The position numbers and the translations under genes were made by a program. The notes beneath the pieces are model-generated. The model made no database searches. It had not been told where the DNA came from and saw only the letters and a list, made by a program, of their open reading frames with translations. Shown piece after piece: positions 17,618-28,596 of a stretch of DNA of 64,000 nucleotides. The first letter of the stretch is position 1. Each line of letters opens with the position of its first letter. Source of the DNA: Halocynthiibacter sp. SDUM655004 (GTDB lineage: Bacteria; Pseudomonadota; Alphaproteobacteria; Rhodobacterales; Rhodobacteraceae); assembly GCF_026015885.1 (NCBI RefSeq), contig NZ_JAPDUG010000001.1, positions 1,488,001-1,552,000 of the forward strand, read 5' to 3'.

Positions 17618-17646
17618 TTTATACGCAAATCCTCGCCACCTTCCAA
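17618..17646 (-). promoter_or_regulatory. Promoter of the small RNA candidate
   Basis: On the minus strand, TTGGAA (17646-17641) and TATAAA (17623-17618) are separated by exactly 17 bases. This is one of the best housekeeping-sigma matches in the window, and its placement 7 bases before a compact hairpin-terminator unit strengthens it. Confidence 0.6.
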
Positions 17647-17655
17647 GCTAAAAGT

Positions 17656-17684
17656 TTGAAAAACCTAGAAAGCATGCGTAGGCT
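17656..17684 (+). promoter_or_regulatory. Weak promoter candidate for the yejA-like gene
   Basis: TTGAAA (17656-17661) and TAGGCT (17679-17684) are 17 bases apart, about 40 bases before the gene start. It lies back to back with the small RNA promoter. Confidence 0.3.
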
Positions 17685-17725
17685 GAGCCTCATATAAAAA
17701 AGGGCAGAGAGGGATTGTTGCCATA

Positions 17726-19546
17726 ATGAGACTAGATTTATTCCAAACAGCAGGTCGGTTCATGGGGGCGATTTCGCTGGTTTTTGCCACGGGATTCGCA
17801 AATGCAGAGCCAAAGCATGGCATCTCTATGTATGGAGAACCCGCACTACCACATGATTTTGTGTCTCTGCCCTATGTGAACGCTAACGCTCCCAAAGGCG
17901 GAAAAATCGTTCTGGGCGAAGGCGGAAGCTTTGACAGCCTCAATCCGCATATCGCGAAATCACGCGTTCCGTGGATGCTTCGGTTTTATGCTTACGAGAG
18001 CTTGATGGCGCGCTCTTGGGACGAGCCTTTCACGCTTTATGGCCTCCTCGCCGAATCGGTGGAGACCTCGGAAGAGCGCGATTGGGTTCAATTCACCCTT
18101 CGGCCCGAAGCACGATTCGCCGACGGAAGCCCCGTCACGGTCGAGGATGTGATCTGGTCATACGAGACTCTCGGCACGGCTGGTGTTGGCCATCCTCGGT
18201 ATCTTGGCGCGTGGTCCAAGGTCGAAAAAGCCGAAGCCATAGATGAGCGCACAGTCCGCTTTACCTTCAAGGAACCGGACCGCGAACTTGCCCTGATCAT
18301 GGGCATGCGTCCAATCCTGAAGAAAGCGCAGTGGGACGGCAAAGAATTCAATCAAGGCGGCTTTGACATCATCCCGATCACAACCGCCCCCTATCAGGTC
18401 GGTGACTTTGAACCGGGTAAATATGTCTCGCTGGTACGGAACCCTGATTACTGGGGCAAAGACCTTCCTGTGAATAAGGGCCGCGCCAACCTCGATGAAA
18501 TCCGAATGGAGTTTTATCTCGACGGGTCAGTGATGTTTGAAGCGTTCAAGGCTGGTATCCTCACCAGCTTCCGCGAAACCAATGCCGCGAAGTGGGAAGA
18601 AAACTATGACTTCCCCGCCATCACCTCCGGCAAATTCGTGAAATCCGAAATCGCCCATCAACGCCCAACTGGCATTACCGGCTTTGTGATGAACACGCGC
18701 CGCGACCAATTCAAAGACTGGCGCGTTCGCGAGGCACTGATCACGCTGTTCAACTTCGAGGCGATCAACGATACGGTGTCTGGCGGCACCCTTCCCCGCA
18801 TCACCTCCTATTTTGATAACTCCCCTTTGGGCATGAAAGATGGTCCTGCCGAGGGCAAAGTAGCCGAGTTGCTTGAACCCTACGCTGATGATCTCCTGCC
18901 CGGCACGATCGAGGGCTACACCCTGCCCGTTTCGGACGGCAGCCTTGCCAACCGCAAGAACGTTCGAACAGCTCTGGGATTGTTCAAAGAAGCCGGTTGG
19001 GAAATCAAAGACGGTAAAATGCAAAATGCCGCCGGAGAACCATTCCAATTCGAGATTGTCATAAACGCTGGCGACAAATCCAATGAGCGGATTGGCAACC
19101 TCTATGTCGAGGCCTTACAACCGCTCGGCATTGACGCCACCCTAAGCCGTGTGGATTCCGCCGAGCTCAAGGAGCGCACACAGATCTATGATTTCGACAT
19201 GGCCTATTACCGCCGCGGTCTGTCGCTCTCGCCGGGCAACGAACAGTATAATTACTGGGGTAGCGAAGGTGTCGAGGCACCAGGATCGCGCAACTGGATG
19301 GGCATGGATGTTCCAGCCGCCGAAGCGATGATTGACGCGATGCTCAACGCGCCGAGCCAGGATGATTTTGTCGCAGCCGTTCGCGCGCTTGATCGGATCC
19401 TGACATCTGGCCGATATGTCATACCCTTCAGCTATTCCAACATCGCCCGTATTGCTCACGACAGTCGTTTGAAATATCCAGAGCACGTGCCGATTTACGG
19501 CGATTGGATCATGTACCAACCAGACGTCTGGTGGATGGAGGAATAA
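17726..19546 (+). CDS. YejA-like peptide ABC transporter substrate-binding protein
   Basis: Periplasmic binding protein of solute-binding family 5, 606 residues, with a signal peptide (cleavage likely after FANA near residue 27). The mature start, HGISMYGEPALPHDFVSLPY, followed by NANAPKGG, is typical of YejA-type oligopeptide binding proteins. Other family features are LNPHI and the RPTGITGFVMNTRR segment. No permease or ATPase genes (yejB, yejE, yejF) are adjacent, so it is an orphan or uses a transporter encoded elsewhere. A 37-residue lipoprotein gene follows after two bases. Confidence 0.88.
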   Translation: MRLDLFQTAGRFMGAISLVFATGFANAEPKHGISMYGEPALPHDFVSLPYVNANAPKGGKIVLGEGGSFDSLNPHIAKSRVPWMLRFYAYESLMARSWDEPFTLYGLLAESVETSEERDWVQFTLRPEARFADGSPVTVEDVIWSYETLGTAGVGHPRYLGAWSKVEKAEAIDERTVRFTFKEPDRELALIMGMRPILKKAQWDGKEFNQGGFDIIPITTAPYQVGDFEPGKYVSLVRNPDYWGKDLPVNKGRANLDEIRMEFYLDGSVMFEAFKAGILTSFRETNAAKWEENYDFPAITSGKFVKSEIAHQRPTGITGFVMNTRRDQFKDWRVREALITLFNFEAINDTVSGGTLPRITSYFDNSPLGMKDGPAEGKVAELLEPYADDLLPGTIEGYTLPVSDGSLANRKNVRTALGLFKEAGWEIKDGKMQNAAGEPFQFEIVINAGDKSNERIGNLYVEALQPLGIDATLSRVDSAELKERTQIYDFDMAYYRRGLSLSPGNEQYNYWGSEGVEAPGSRNWMGMDVPAAEAMIDAMLNAPSQDDFVAAVRALDRILTSGRYVIPFSYSNIARIAHDSRLKYPEHVPIYGDWIMYQPDVWWMEE

Positions 19547-19548
19547 AG

Positions 19549-19662
19549 ATGAAAATTGCTGCTGTTTGCGCCGCGTTGCTGGCACTTTCCGCTTGTGCAA
19601 CTGTTGATGGGATTGGCCAAGATATCTCGTCAGGCGCGCGTGCGGTTGACGCCGCCCTCTAG
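19549..19662 (+). CDS. Entericidin-like small lipoprotein
   Basis: A 37-codon gene with a classic lipoprotein signal: MKIAAVCAALLALSAC, with the lipobox LSAC placing the lipid-modified Cys at residue 16. The short mature part, CATVDGIGQDISSGARAVD, matches the entericidin A/B pattern of a tiny envelope lipoprotein linked to stress and cell lysis in E. coli. It starts two bases after the yejA-like stop and is followed by a strong terminator, so it is the last gene of that unit. Its size makes it easy to overlook. Confidence 0.75.
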   Translation: MKIAAVCAALLALSACATVDGIGQDISSGARAVDAAL

Positions 19663-19710
19663 GGCCGCAGCCTTATAACAGCACCTCTATAGGTGAAGAA
19701 GAAAACAAAT

Positions 19711-19739
19711 GGCGCTCCGGTTTCGGGGCGCCTTTTTTC
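19711..19739 (+). terminator. Intrinsic terminator after the entericidin-like gene
   Basis: Stem GGCGCTCC/GGGGCGCC (19711-19718 with 19725-19732) with one U-G wobble, loop GGTTTC, then six T. The wobble makes the stem perfect only in plus-strand RNA. A smaller CACCT/AGGTG hairpin precedes it at 19682-19695. Confidence 0.85.
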
Positions 19740-19762
19740 TGGAAAATACTGTTAAAACCGTG

Positions 19763-20383
19763 TCAGGTCAGCGATGTCACCCAGAGGATCATCGCGTCCT
19801 CCGCCGATGTCGACACAACATTATGCCCCATCGACGCGTCGTAATAGGCACTGTCCCCGCGACGCAACTCTACGGGTTCATAAAACTCTGTATAAAGCTG
19901 CACCACGCCGGTCAGCACATAGAGGAATTCTTCGCCGTCATGGCGCACCCAGCCATTGAACTCGCTCACGTCCCGCGCGCGCACGGTGGCGCGATACGGC
20001 AGCATCTGTTTCTTGGTCAGCGCACCAGCAAGCAACTCATGTTCATAAGTCGCGGTGGCATGTGCTTCCCCCTCACCAAACTTTGTCACGGCGATACGGC
20101 CGTTCACTTGCGCTTTGCTCGGCGCGGTGAACAATTGCGGCACCGAAATCTCCAAACCCTCGGCCAGCTTCTTTAGCGCCTCATAGGTGGGAGACATTTG
20201 CCCGTTCTCAATTTTAGACAAAGTCGAGCGCGCAAGCCCCGCCTGTTTCGCGGCCTGTTCCAGAGTCCAGTTTCGTGATTTGCGCAGGTCGCGCACGCGT
20301 TCGCCGAGGTTCAGCGGCTCTACATGGGTTTCCGCGCCGCTTTCACGGGCAATGCGGATTATGCTGGTCTGTTTTTCGCTCAT
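19763..20383 (-). CDS. XRE-family regulator with C-terminal cupin domain
   Basis: Transcription regulator of 206 residues: a helix-turn-helix of the lambda-repressor type (about 25-80, LEQAAKQAGLARSTLSKIENG) and a cupin sensor domain (about 110-200, WVRHDGEEFLYVLTGVVQLY, then RRGDSAYYDASMGH). Relatives of this architecture control small-molecule catabolism or polyamine metabolism and bind a ligand in the cupin. It is divergent from the DsbA-like gene across 230 bases; its target may be itself or that gene. Confidence 0.87.
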   Translation of the reverse strand: MSEKQTSIIRIARESGAETHVEPLNLGERVRDLRKSRNWTLEQAAKQAGLARSTLSKIENGQMSPTYEALKKLAEGLEISVPQLFTAPSKAQVNGRIAVTKFGEGEAHATATYEHELLAGALTKKQMLPYRATVRARDVSEFNGWVRHDGEEFLYVLTGVVQLYTEFYEPVELRRGDSAYYDASMGHNVVSTSAEDAMILWVTSLT

Positions 20384-20554
20384 GCCGTCCCTCTCTTGCC
20401 CTTCCTATAGAGTGGTCACGCCATGCGAGCAAGATACACACGTGCAAACACGCGTAGACACAGACCAGAACACTCAGGCACTCACGGCGAATTTACACGC
20501 AATGCACAGCGACTTCGGCCAATCCGCGTTTACTTTAGCGTCAAAGCTCTGTTA

Positions 20555-20570
20555 GGGGTTGCCCAACCCC
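20555..20570. promoter_or_regulatory. Perfect 7+7 inverted repeat upstream of the DsbA-like gene
   Basis: GGGGTTG and CAACCCC flank a CC centre, 44 bases before the start at 20614. The tiny centre favours a protein operator or a tight hairpin near the transcript start. The XRE-cupin regulator encoded 170 bases away is a possible binder. Confidence 0.3.
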
Positions 20571-20613
20571 GCGCAGACCGACTGCGCAAGAATTCATACC
20601 CGAGGAGCCTGTT

Positions 20614-21276
20614 ATGGTCCGTCTTGATATCATCTCCGACCCGATCTGCCCGTGGTGCTATATCGGCAAAGCCAACCTCGACAAAGCACTTGAGGCCAAT
20701 CCAGACCATCCGTTCACAATAGAGTGGCACCCGTTCCAGCTTAACCCTGACATGCCCGAAGGCGGTATGGATCGTCGCGAATATCTTGAAACGAAATTCG
20801 GTGGCAAAGAAGGCGCGCTGACCGCGTATGCACCCGTTGTCGAGGCCGCCGAGGCCGCAGGGCTTGAGATCAACCTCGACCTGATCAAAACCACTCCCAG
20901 CACGATCAACGCCCACCGCCTAATCCATTGGGCCGGGCTTGAAGGCAAACAGACACCTGTGGTTTCCGCTCTATTTGGCGCGTATTTCGTCGACGGACGC
21001 GATATTAGCGACATAGATGTATTGGCCGATATTGCCGATGGTGTTGGAATGGACGCAGCTGTTGTGCGCCGTTTGCTTGAGGGCGATCAGGATATCGAAG
21101 ACATCCGCGAACGTGACGCCCACAGCCGCAAGATGGGCGTATCAGGCGTTCCCTGCTTTATCGTTGCCCAGCAACACGCCGTTCCCGGTGCGCAACCCCC
21201 TGAAACTTGGGCAAAAGTTATCTCGGAAATCAACGAGCAACTCACTGCCGAAGCCGAAGCCAGCACCAAGAACTAA
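20614..21276 (+). CDS. DsbA-family oxidoreductase (FrnE-like)
   Basis: Thioredoxin-fold protein of 220 residues without a signal peptide, so it is cytosolic. The active site is CPWC at residues 12-15 (DPICPWCYIGK), and the cis-proline region GVSGVPCFIV lies near 175. The length, CPWCYIGK motif and STINAHRLIHWA segment match the FrnE/2-hydroxychromene-2-carboxylate-isomerase-like branch of DsbA proteins, which act as disulfide oxidoreductases or isomerases in stress protection. The start follows CGAGGAG. An MFS exporter gene follows after 92 bases. Confidence 0.88.
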   Translation: MVRLDIISDPICPWCYIGKANLDKALEANPDHPFTIEWHPFQLNPDMPEGGMDRREYLETKFGGKEGALTAYAPVVEAAEAAGLEINLDLIKTTPSTINAHRLIHWAGLEGKQTPVVSALFGAYFVDGRDISDIDVLADIADGVGMDAAVVRRLLEGDQDIEDIRERDAHSRKMGVSGVPCFIVAQQHAVPGAQPPETWAKVISEINEQLTAEAEASTKN

Positions 21277-21368
21277 GCCGCTTTTTGCCAACACGAGAAT
21301 TTTTTCGTGGGGCTCTGGACAATCAGCGCCAAACCGGCACATTGGGCGGCGGACACTTTCCGTCCGCT

Positions 21369-22616
21369 ATGAAAGCTCCTGACATGCCGACTAAACGTCT
21401 CCCGCAATGGGAATTCGTCTGCCTTATTGCTATGCTTTTCGCGATGATCGCCTTCTCGATTGACGCGATGTTGCCTGGTCTGCCCACCATGGGCCAAGAC
21501 CTGACACCCGAAGCGCCAAACCGTATCATGTTTGTGGTGATTATCTTTGTAATCGGCATGGGAATAGGCACATTCCTGACGGGCGCGTTAAGTGATGCAT
21601 TCGGGCGGCGGCCAGTGATCCTTGGCGGCATCGGGATATATTTTGCCGGCTCGATCATAGCATATTTTTCCGCGTCTCTCGAAGTGCTGCTTCTGGCGCG
21701 CTTGCTTCAGGGCTTCGGCGTTGCGGGGCCGCGCGTCGCGACACTCGCGCTGGTACGTGACCAATTCGAAGGCCCGCAAATGGCAAAAATCATGTCGATT
21801 GCCATGACGGTCTTTATGCTGGTCCCTGCTGTTGCGCCGCTTGTCGGCCAGTTCGTGATTGAGGGGCTGGGGTGGCGCTCGCTCTTTGCGGTGTTCGCAC
21901 TATTTGCGCTTACAGTCGGGACATGGATGGCCCTGCGCCAGCCGGAAACACTCACACCTGAAAACACGCGCAAACTCGGGTTTGGCACATATTTCAGCGC
22001 CATCAAAGAGATGATGAGCAACCGGATCGTGGTCATTTCTATGGCTGTGCAAACGCTGGTGATGGGCTTTCTGTTTTCCTGTATCTCTTCGGTGCAACCG
22101 ATTTTCGAGATGACCTATGACAAAGCCGAAAGCTTCCCGCGCTGGTTCTTCCTGATTGCGCTCATCAGCTCGACCTCAAACGTATTGAACGCAAAATTCG
22201 TTGTGCATTTGGGGATGCGCAAAATGATCATGCGCGCCCTTCTCGCGCAATTGGCGTTCACGTCCGTCGTGTTGTTTATCGTGTTTACTGCAACACTGCC
22301 TTTCTGGCTCTACTTCCTTTGGACGGCGTCTTGCTTCCTTATCCTCGGCTTCCTGATGGGCAACCTCACAACCCTCGCGCTCGAGCCAATGGGCCACATC
22401 GCGGGGATCACCTCGTCGATTGTCGCGGGTGTTTCCACCGTCGCGGCCGGGTTTATTGGTATCCCCGCAACACAGATGTTTGACGGCACGCCGCGCGCGC
22501 TTGCGGTCACGGTCTTCTGCTGTGTGATCACCAGCGTGGCGCTGATGATTTATCTCGGGCCCCGCCCCGTGGATGATCCGTTGGGAACACAACTCAAGCC
22601 CAGAAAACAGGCCTAA
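21369..22616 (+). CDS. Bcr/CflA-type MFS multidrug efflux transporter
   Basis: Twelve-helix major facilitator of 415 residues. The N-terminal half has the loop motif GALSDAFGRRPVILGG (about 80-95), and ARLLQGFGVAGPRVATLALVRD resembles antiporter motif C and the Bcr signature. Such proteins export drugs or small metabolites in exchange for protons. I start at the ATG at 21369; the ATG at 21384 is equally possible, and neither has a good ribosome binding site. The 3' end is 20 bases from the mfd stop on the opposite strand. Confidence 0.86.
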   Translation: MKAPDMPTKRLPQWEFVCLIAMLFAMIAFSIDAMLPGLPTMGQDLTPEAPNRIMFVVIIFVIGMGIGTFLTGALSDAFGRRPVILGGIGIYFAGSIIAYFSASLEVLLLARLLQGFGVAGPRVATLALVRDQFEGPQMAKIMSIAMTVFMLVPAVAPLVGQFVIEGLGWRSLFAVFALFALTVGTWMALRQPETLTPENTRKLGFGTYFSAIKEMMSNRIVVISMAVQTLVMGFLFSCISSVQPIFEMTYDKAESFPRWFFLIALISSTSNVLNAKFVVHLGMRKMIMRALLAQLAFTSVVLFIVFTATLPFWLYFLWTASCFLILGFLMGNLTTLALEPMGHIAGITSSIVAGVSTVAAGFIGIPATQMFDGTPRALAVTVFCCVITSVALMIYLGPRPVDDPLGTQLKPRKQA

Positions 22617-22636
22617 GTTAGGAGACCAAGCGCGCG

Positions 22637-25600
22637 TTACCCTTTGGCGGCGCGCGCTTTTTTGGTGCGTTTTTCTTCGGCAATCAACTTCTCGGCCAAG
22701 TCTTTGGCGAGTTGGAATGCGCCTTTGATCTTGTCTTTTTCGTTGGCCCAATCGCGCTGCACAACGATCTTGTTGTCGCGCACTTTGGCTTTGCCTTTTT
22801 GATCCGTGATGAATTCCACCAACCCCTGCGGGGACGCGAATTTATCATTGTGGAACTGGATCGTACCGCCCTTCGGCCCTGCATCGAGCTTGGCAATACC
22901 GGCGCGTTTGCACATGGCCTTGATCCGCACAACGAGCATGAGTGAGTTCACTTCGCGCGGCAATTTACCGAAACGGTCAATCAACTCCGCAGCAAAGCCT
23001 TCAAGCTCTACCTTGGTGGTGAGGCCCGACAAACGTCGATAGAGGCCGAGGCGCACATCAAGGTCTGGCACATAATCTTCGGGGATAAGCACCGGAACAC
23101 CGAGGTTGATCTGTGGCGCCCATTGATCGCCGTCATCCGAAAGCCCCTCGCCCTCGCCCGATTTGATCTTGGCAATCGCCTCTTCGAGCATGGATTGATA
23201 CAACTCATACCCAACCTCGCGAACATGGCCCGATTGCGCCTCGCCCAAAAGGTTGCCTGCTCCGCGAATATCAAGATCTTGGCTCGCCAGCGTGAAACCG
23301 GCACCAAGACTATCGAGACTGCCGAGCACCCGAAGCCGTTTCTCCGCAGTTGGTGTAAGCGGCGTACGTGGTTTCGTTGTCATATAGGCATAGGCGCGGG
23401 TCTTGCTTCGGCCCACGCGGCCCCGAATCTGGTAAAGCTGCGCCAACCCAAACATATCTGCGCGATGCACGATCATTGTGTTCGCCGCCGGAATATCCAA
23501 GCCGCTTTCCACAATGGTTGTCGCAACAAGCACATCATATTTCCCGTCGTAGAAAGCATTCATGCGATCATCAAGCTCGCCCGCTGCCATTTGGCCATGG
23601 GCGGTGATAAAGCTCACTTCGGGAACCTGATCGCGCAGGAACTCCTCGACTTCGGGCAAATCCTTGATCCGTGGCACCACATAGAAACTCTGCCCACCAC
23701 GATAGTGTTCGCGCAGCAACGCCTCGCGCAAGGTAACGCTGTCAAATTCGCTGACATAGGTGTGGATGGCGAGGCGATCGACGGGTGGCGTCCCGATAAT
23801 CGAAAGATCACGCACTCCAGAAAGGCTCATCTGCAATGTACGTGGAATTGGCGTTGCTGTCAGGGTCAGCACGTGAATATCAGAGCGCATCTCTTTGAGC
23901 CGCTCTTTATGGGTAACGCCAAAGCGCTGCTCTTCGTCGATGACCAATAGGCCGAGGTTCTGGAAGCGAATATTCTTGGCCAACAGTGCGTGGGTGCCGA
24001 CCACAATATCGGCCGTTCCCCGCTTTATGGCCTCGCGGGTGTCATGCGCCTCTTTGCTCCCGACAAATCGGCTTAGTTGCCGAACTTCGATAGGAAATCC
24101 GCGGAACCGTTCGGAAAAGCTCTTGTAGTGTTGCCGCGCAAGCAAGGTCGTTGGCGCAATAACCGCGACCTGAACTCCGGACATTGCCGCAACAAAGGCG
24201 GCGCGCATAGCAACCTCCGTTTTGCCAAACCCAACATCGCCACAAATAAGCCGATCCATCGGATGGCCGCTTTCCATATCGGCGATTGTGTCATCAATCG
24301 CAGCAAGCTGATCTTCGGTTTCGGCGTAAGGGAAGCGCGCGCAAAAGGCTTCCCACATGCCCTCTGGCGGCGCCATGATAGGTGCACGACGCAACGCGCG
24401 TTCGGCGGCAATACGGATGAGCTTATCGGCAACGGCGCGGATGCGTTCCTTGAGCTTGGCTTTCTTGGCCTGCCACGCACCGCCACCAAGTTTGTCGAGC
24501 ATTCCTTCGTCATGGCCAAAGCGGCTTAGAAGCTCGATGTTCTCGACAGGAAGATAAAGCCGATCACCGCCCGCATATTCCAGCAACAAACATTCATGGG
24601 GGGCGCCCATGGCGGTTATTGTTTCAAGCCCGACAAACCGCCCTACCCCGTGATCCACATGCACCACAAGATCCCCTGCCGTGAGGCTCTGGGTTTCTGT
24701 CAGGAAGTTTTCCGCACGCTTCTTGCGCTTAACGCTACGGATGAGGCGATCGCCAAGAACATCCTGCTCGGCGATGACAGTTAGCCCATCCGCAACGAAC
24801 CCGTGCTCAAGCGGCCAAACTGCGAGAAATACACCGCCGTGGCCATCAGGAACATCCTGAAAGCTCTTGATCGGGGTTGCGCCCTCAACGCCTTCATCTT
24901 CGATCAATCCGGCCAGACGCTCGCGAGCACCTTCGGAATAGCTGGCAATGATGACCTGATCCTGTTTGCGGCGGTCGCGGATATGATTTCCGAGGGCTTC
25001 AAACAGGTTCACATTGTCTTGCTGCCGTTCGGGGCTGAAGTTCCGTCCAACGCGTCCGCCAGCATCAAAAACGCCAAGCCCTGTACTCTGGGGCAAGACC
25101 GACCAGCTCACCACACGATGCGCAGCAGTCGCAGTGTCCCAAGCAGCGTCGTCAAGATACAGCATTTCAGGAGGACAAGGCTTGTAAACCGTATCCATCC
25201 GCAGCTTGTCTTTACCGCCCCGTGCCGACATCGCCAGCCGCCGCGTTTCGTATTGATCGGCAATCCCTTCCCAACGCGCGGTACGAGCGGGCGTAACCTG
25301 ATCGTCCAGCACCACAGACGCCTTGGGGAGGTAATCAAACAAAGTTTCAAGTTTCGGGTAGAACAGCGGCAACCAATGCTCAACACCCTGATGCTTGCGC
25401 CCTGCGCTTACAGCTTCATAGAGCGGGTCATCTGTTCCAGCCGCCCCGAATTCCGCGCGGTAGTTCTGGCGGAACCGTGTAATTGCAGCTTCGTCAAGTA
25501 TGACTTCAGATACCGGCGCAAGTTCAAGCGAATTGAGTGTGTCTGTCGTGCGCTGGCTCACTGGATCAAAACGGCGTAACCCATCGAGCGTATCACCGAA

Positions 25601-26134
25601 GAAATCAAGCCGAACGGGGCCGGTATCGCCTGGTGGGAAGATATCTATAATCCCACCGCGTACCGCATAGTCGCCCGGTTCAGTTACGGTCGCGGTCTGG
25701 CTAAACCCCATGCGCACAAGGAAGGCCCGCAGTTCGGCTTCGTTTACCCGTTCGCCAACACGCGCCGAGAAAGCAGAGATTTTCAGGACATCCCGCGCCG
25801 GAACACGTTGCGTTGCGGCGGCCAGCGTTGTCAGCAATACAAACCGTTTCGGCGCCCCATGCACCAGCCCAGCCAAGACCGCCATCCGCGCCGCTGCTGT
25901 GTCGGCATTGGGCGAAACACGATCATAGGGCAGACAATCCCACCCCGGAAACTCAAGCACGGCTGTATCAGGCGCAAAGAACCCAAGAGCGGCCTTCATC
26001 GCCGCCATGCGCTTGGCGTCACGCGCGATATGAATAACCGCGCCGCCCTGTTTTTCCATTTCCGCGAGCAATAGCTGCGCGTCATAGCCTTCGGGCGCAC
26101 CGCTTTGGGTGAGAGTTTGAGCCTGTTGTGACAA
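22637..26134 (-). CDS. mfd: Transcription-repair coupling factor
   Basis: Releases RNA polymerase stalled at DNA lesions and recruits UvrA. The protein of about 1165 residues has the UvrB-like N-terminal modules, an RNA-polymerase interaction domain ([19 protein letters not shown]), a RecG-like translocase with Walker A ([14 protein letters not shown]), the DEEQ box ([10 protein letters not shown]), helicase motifs ([20 protein letters not shown]) and the C-terminal TRCF domain. There is no ATG near the 5' end. I prefer the TTG at 26134, which follows GGAG by six bases and gives [12 protein letters not shown]; a TTG at 26176 would add 14 residues. Confidence 0.96.
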   Translation of the reverse strand: MSQQAQTLTQSGAPEGYDAQLLLAEMEKQGGAVIHIARDAKRMAAMKAALGFFAPDTAVLEFPGWDCLPYDRVSPNADTAAARMAVLAGLVHGAPKRFVLLTTLAAATQRVPARDVLKISAFSARVGERVNEAELRAFLVRMGFSQTATVTEPGDYAVRGGIIDIFPPGDTGPVRLDFFGDTLDGLRRFDPVSQRTTDTLNSLELAPVSEVILDEAAITRFRQNYRAEFGAAGTDDPLYEAVSAGRKHQGVEHWLPLFYPKLETLFDYLPKASVVLDDQVTPARTARWEGIADQYETRRLAMSARGGKDKLRMDTVYKPCPPEMLYLDDAAWDTATAAHRVVSWSVLPQSTGLGVFDAGGRVGRNFSPERQQDNVNLFEALGNHIRDRRKQDQVIIASYSEGARERLAGLIEDEGVEGATPIKSFQDVPDGHGGVFLAVWPLEHGFVADGLTVIAEQDVLGDRLIRSVKRKKRAENFLTETQSLTAGDLVVHVDHGVGRFVGLETITAMGAPHECLLLEYAGGDRLYLPVENIELLSRFGHDEGMLDKLGGGAWQAKKAKLKERIRAVADKLIRIAAERALRRAPIMAPPEGMWEAFCARFPYAETEDQLAAIDDTIADMESGHPMDRLICGDVGFGKTEVAMRAAFVAAMSGVQVAVIAPTTLLARQHYKSFSERFRGFPIEVRQLSRFVGSKEAHDTREAIKRGTADIVVGTHALLAKNIRFQNLGLLVIDEEQRFGVTHKERLKEMRSDIHVLTLTATPIPRTLQMSLSGVRDLSIIGTPPVDRLAIHTYVSEFDSVTLREALLREHYRGGQSFYVVPRIKDLPEVEEFLRDQVPEVSFITAHGQMAAGELDDRMNAFYDGKYDVLVATTIVESGLDIPAANTMIVHRADMFGLAQLYQIRGRVGRSKTRAYAYMTTKPRTPLTPTAEKRLRVLGSLDSLGAGFTLASQDLDIRGAGNLLGEAQSGHVREVGYELYQSMLEEAIAKIKSGEGEGLSDDGDQWAPQINLGVPVLIPEDYVPDLDVRLGLYRRLSGLTTKVELEGFAAELIDRFGKLPREVNSLMLVVRIKAMCKRAGIAKLDAGPKGGTIQFHNDKFASPQGLVEFITDQKGKAKVRDNKIVVQRDWANEKDKIKGAFQLAKDLAEKLIAEEKRTKKARAAKG

Positions 26135-26188
26135 GAGCTTCTCCGTCTGGATCAAGTGGCGAGAACGCGCGGGCAAACCGCAGGTGCC

Positions 26189-26713
26189 CTAGCCGAGGGC
26201 GCTGATACTGAGGTTCTGATACATGCCCCAGATCGCGGTGACAAATATAGAAACCATCCCAAGGAACTGCGTATAGAGGCGATGCCGCATGAGTTGCTTA
26301 CAAAGAACCAACCCCGTCATGCCGTTCTCCTGAATCTTCTTGGCTGTCGAGATCGACATAAGCCCAAGGATAGACATTGGAAATGCCATCAGGAACACCG
26401 CTTGCGCAAATTCTACGTGATAGACAAACCCCATGATGACAAGCGTGGTGAGCAAGAAACTCGTGAAGCCGAGCAGCCAGAGGCCAGATACGCCCGAGAT
26501 ATAGAGGATGCGATTGATATTGATCCGCGTCAGGTCTTCGAGGTCGATCATCGCCTGCCCGCCGTTTCGCTTGGCGCGCTGGATCGAATCAAACGGAACC
26601 CCCATCACCCGATGCGCCGCCGAAGACCAAAGAACCGCCAAACCGATCCAATACCAGAAGTTAGAGAACGAGCGCATATCGATGAGCTCGAAAATCATGT
26701 CGTACCAGTCCAA
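26189..26713 (-). CDS. Conserved four-helix membrane protein
   Basis: Membrane protein of about 174 residues with four predicted helices (roughly 15-35, 70-90, 95-120 and 145-165). Similar Rhodobacterales proteins have been labelled 'component of SufBCD complex', but I see nothing in the sequence that supports an iron-sulfur role. I choose a TTG start at 26713 because it follows AGGGA and gives MDWYDMIFELIDMRSFSN; a TTG at 26773 gives an unlikely N-terminus. It lies just upstream of mfd on the same strand. Confidence 0.75.
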   Translation of the reverse strand: MDWYDMIFELIDMRSFSNFWYWIGLAVLWSSAAHRVMGVPFDSIQRAKRNGGQAMIDLEDLTRININRILYISGVSGLWLLGFTSFLLTTLVIMGFVYHVEFAQAVFLMAFPMSILGLMSISTAKKIQENGMTGLVLCKQLMRHRLYTQFLGMVSIFVTAIWGMYQNLSISALG

Positions 26714-26727
26714 CTGCGTATCCCTAA

Positions 26728-27843
<1,116 letters not shown>

Positions 27844-27892
27844 ACTGGCGAAAATCCGCCCGTTTGAATCTGCCAGTCAGGCACAACATATA

Positions 27893-27921
27893 ATGACATA
27901 GACAAGAGTTTCCCCTATAAT
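27893..27921 (+). promoter_or_regulatory. Strong promoter candidate for the SYLF-domain gene
   Basis: ATGACA (27893-27898) and a perfect TATAAT (27916-27921) are 17 bases apart, giving a leader of about 67 bases. This is the closest match to the housekeeping sigma consensus that I found in the window. Confidence 0.6.
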
Positions 27922-27995
27922 TGGGGGCAATAACGGGCAAATCCTGAAGAACGAGGCACGGATCAAAGCATCCGGCACAGGCAAGAGGACAAGAC

Positions 27996-28574
27996 ATGAG
28001 CACAGATAATTTCAATACTTTTTCCCGACGAGGGTTTCTCGTGAGTGTGGGCGCCGCAGCGGCGCTTGGCACAACAGCATGCAGCAACGGATTGGGCAGC
28101 ACAGGCGCGCAGGACATTGACGCGCGCGTAGATGCGACACTGAACTTCCTATACAGCACCTACCCCGGCACAACTGACCTGCGTGATAAATCTGCGGGTA
28201 TGCTTATTATGCCTGTCGTTACCAAAGCGGGCTTCGGCGTGGGCGGCTCTTATGGACGTGGCGCGCTGCGCATCAACAATGTCACGGTTGATTATTATTC
28301 CGCAACAGAAGCAACAGTCGGCTTTCAAATCGGCGCACAGCAATATGCACACGTGTTGTTCTTTATGACCGAACAAGCCCTCATGGACTTCCGTCATTCC
28401 AGCGGTTGGGCCGCGGGCGCGGACCTCGAATATGCGCTGAACGACAAAGGCGGAAACCTCAACGTTGCAACAACAACAGCGACAGCTCCTGTGATTGCCG
28501 CGATCTTTGGGCAGGCTGGCTTCCTCGCGGGCGCATCGCTCGAGGGCACAAAATACTCACGTATTATTCCGTAA
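27996..28574 (+). CDS. SYLF/Ysc84-domain exported protein
   Basis: 192 residues with a twin-arginine type leader (SRRGFLVSVGAAAALGTTAC) that also ends in a lipobox-like GTTAC, so the protein may be a Tat-exported lipoprotein. The rest is a SYLF domain: AGMLIMPVVTKAGFGVGGSYGRGAL, then FQIGAQQYAHVLFFMT and the C-terminal GLxAGASLEGTKYSRI pattern. Eukaryotic relatives bind phosphoinositides; bacterial roles are unclear. It has its own promoter candidate and ends before a bidirectional terminator. Confidence 0.85.
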   Translation: MSTDNFNTFSRRGFLVSVGAAAALGTTACSNGLGSTGAQDIDARVDATLNFLYSTYPGTTDLRDKSAGMLIMPVVTKAGFGVGGSYGRGALRINNVTVDYYSATEATVGFQIGAQQYAHVLFFMTEQALMDFRHSSGWAAGADLEYALNDKGGNLNVATTTATAPVIAAIFGQAGFLAGASLEGTKYSRIIP

Positions 28575-28596
28575 AACGCGACACGACTTATCCATG

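Larger units (their letters stand above)
17393..17725. other. 333-base intergenic region, bdhA / yejA-like gene
   Basis: Contains the bdhA leader (17393-17530), a small RNA gene candidate on the minus strand (17534-17611) with promoter elements at 17618-17646, and a weak plus-strand promoter candidate at 17656-17684. The bdhA leader has an imperfect CTGTGCATTGTGCAG repeat (about 17443-17457) that could bind a regulator. Confidence 0.6.
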
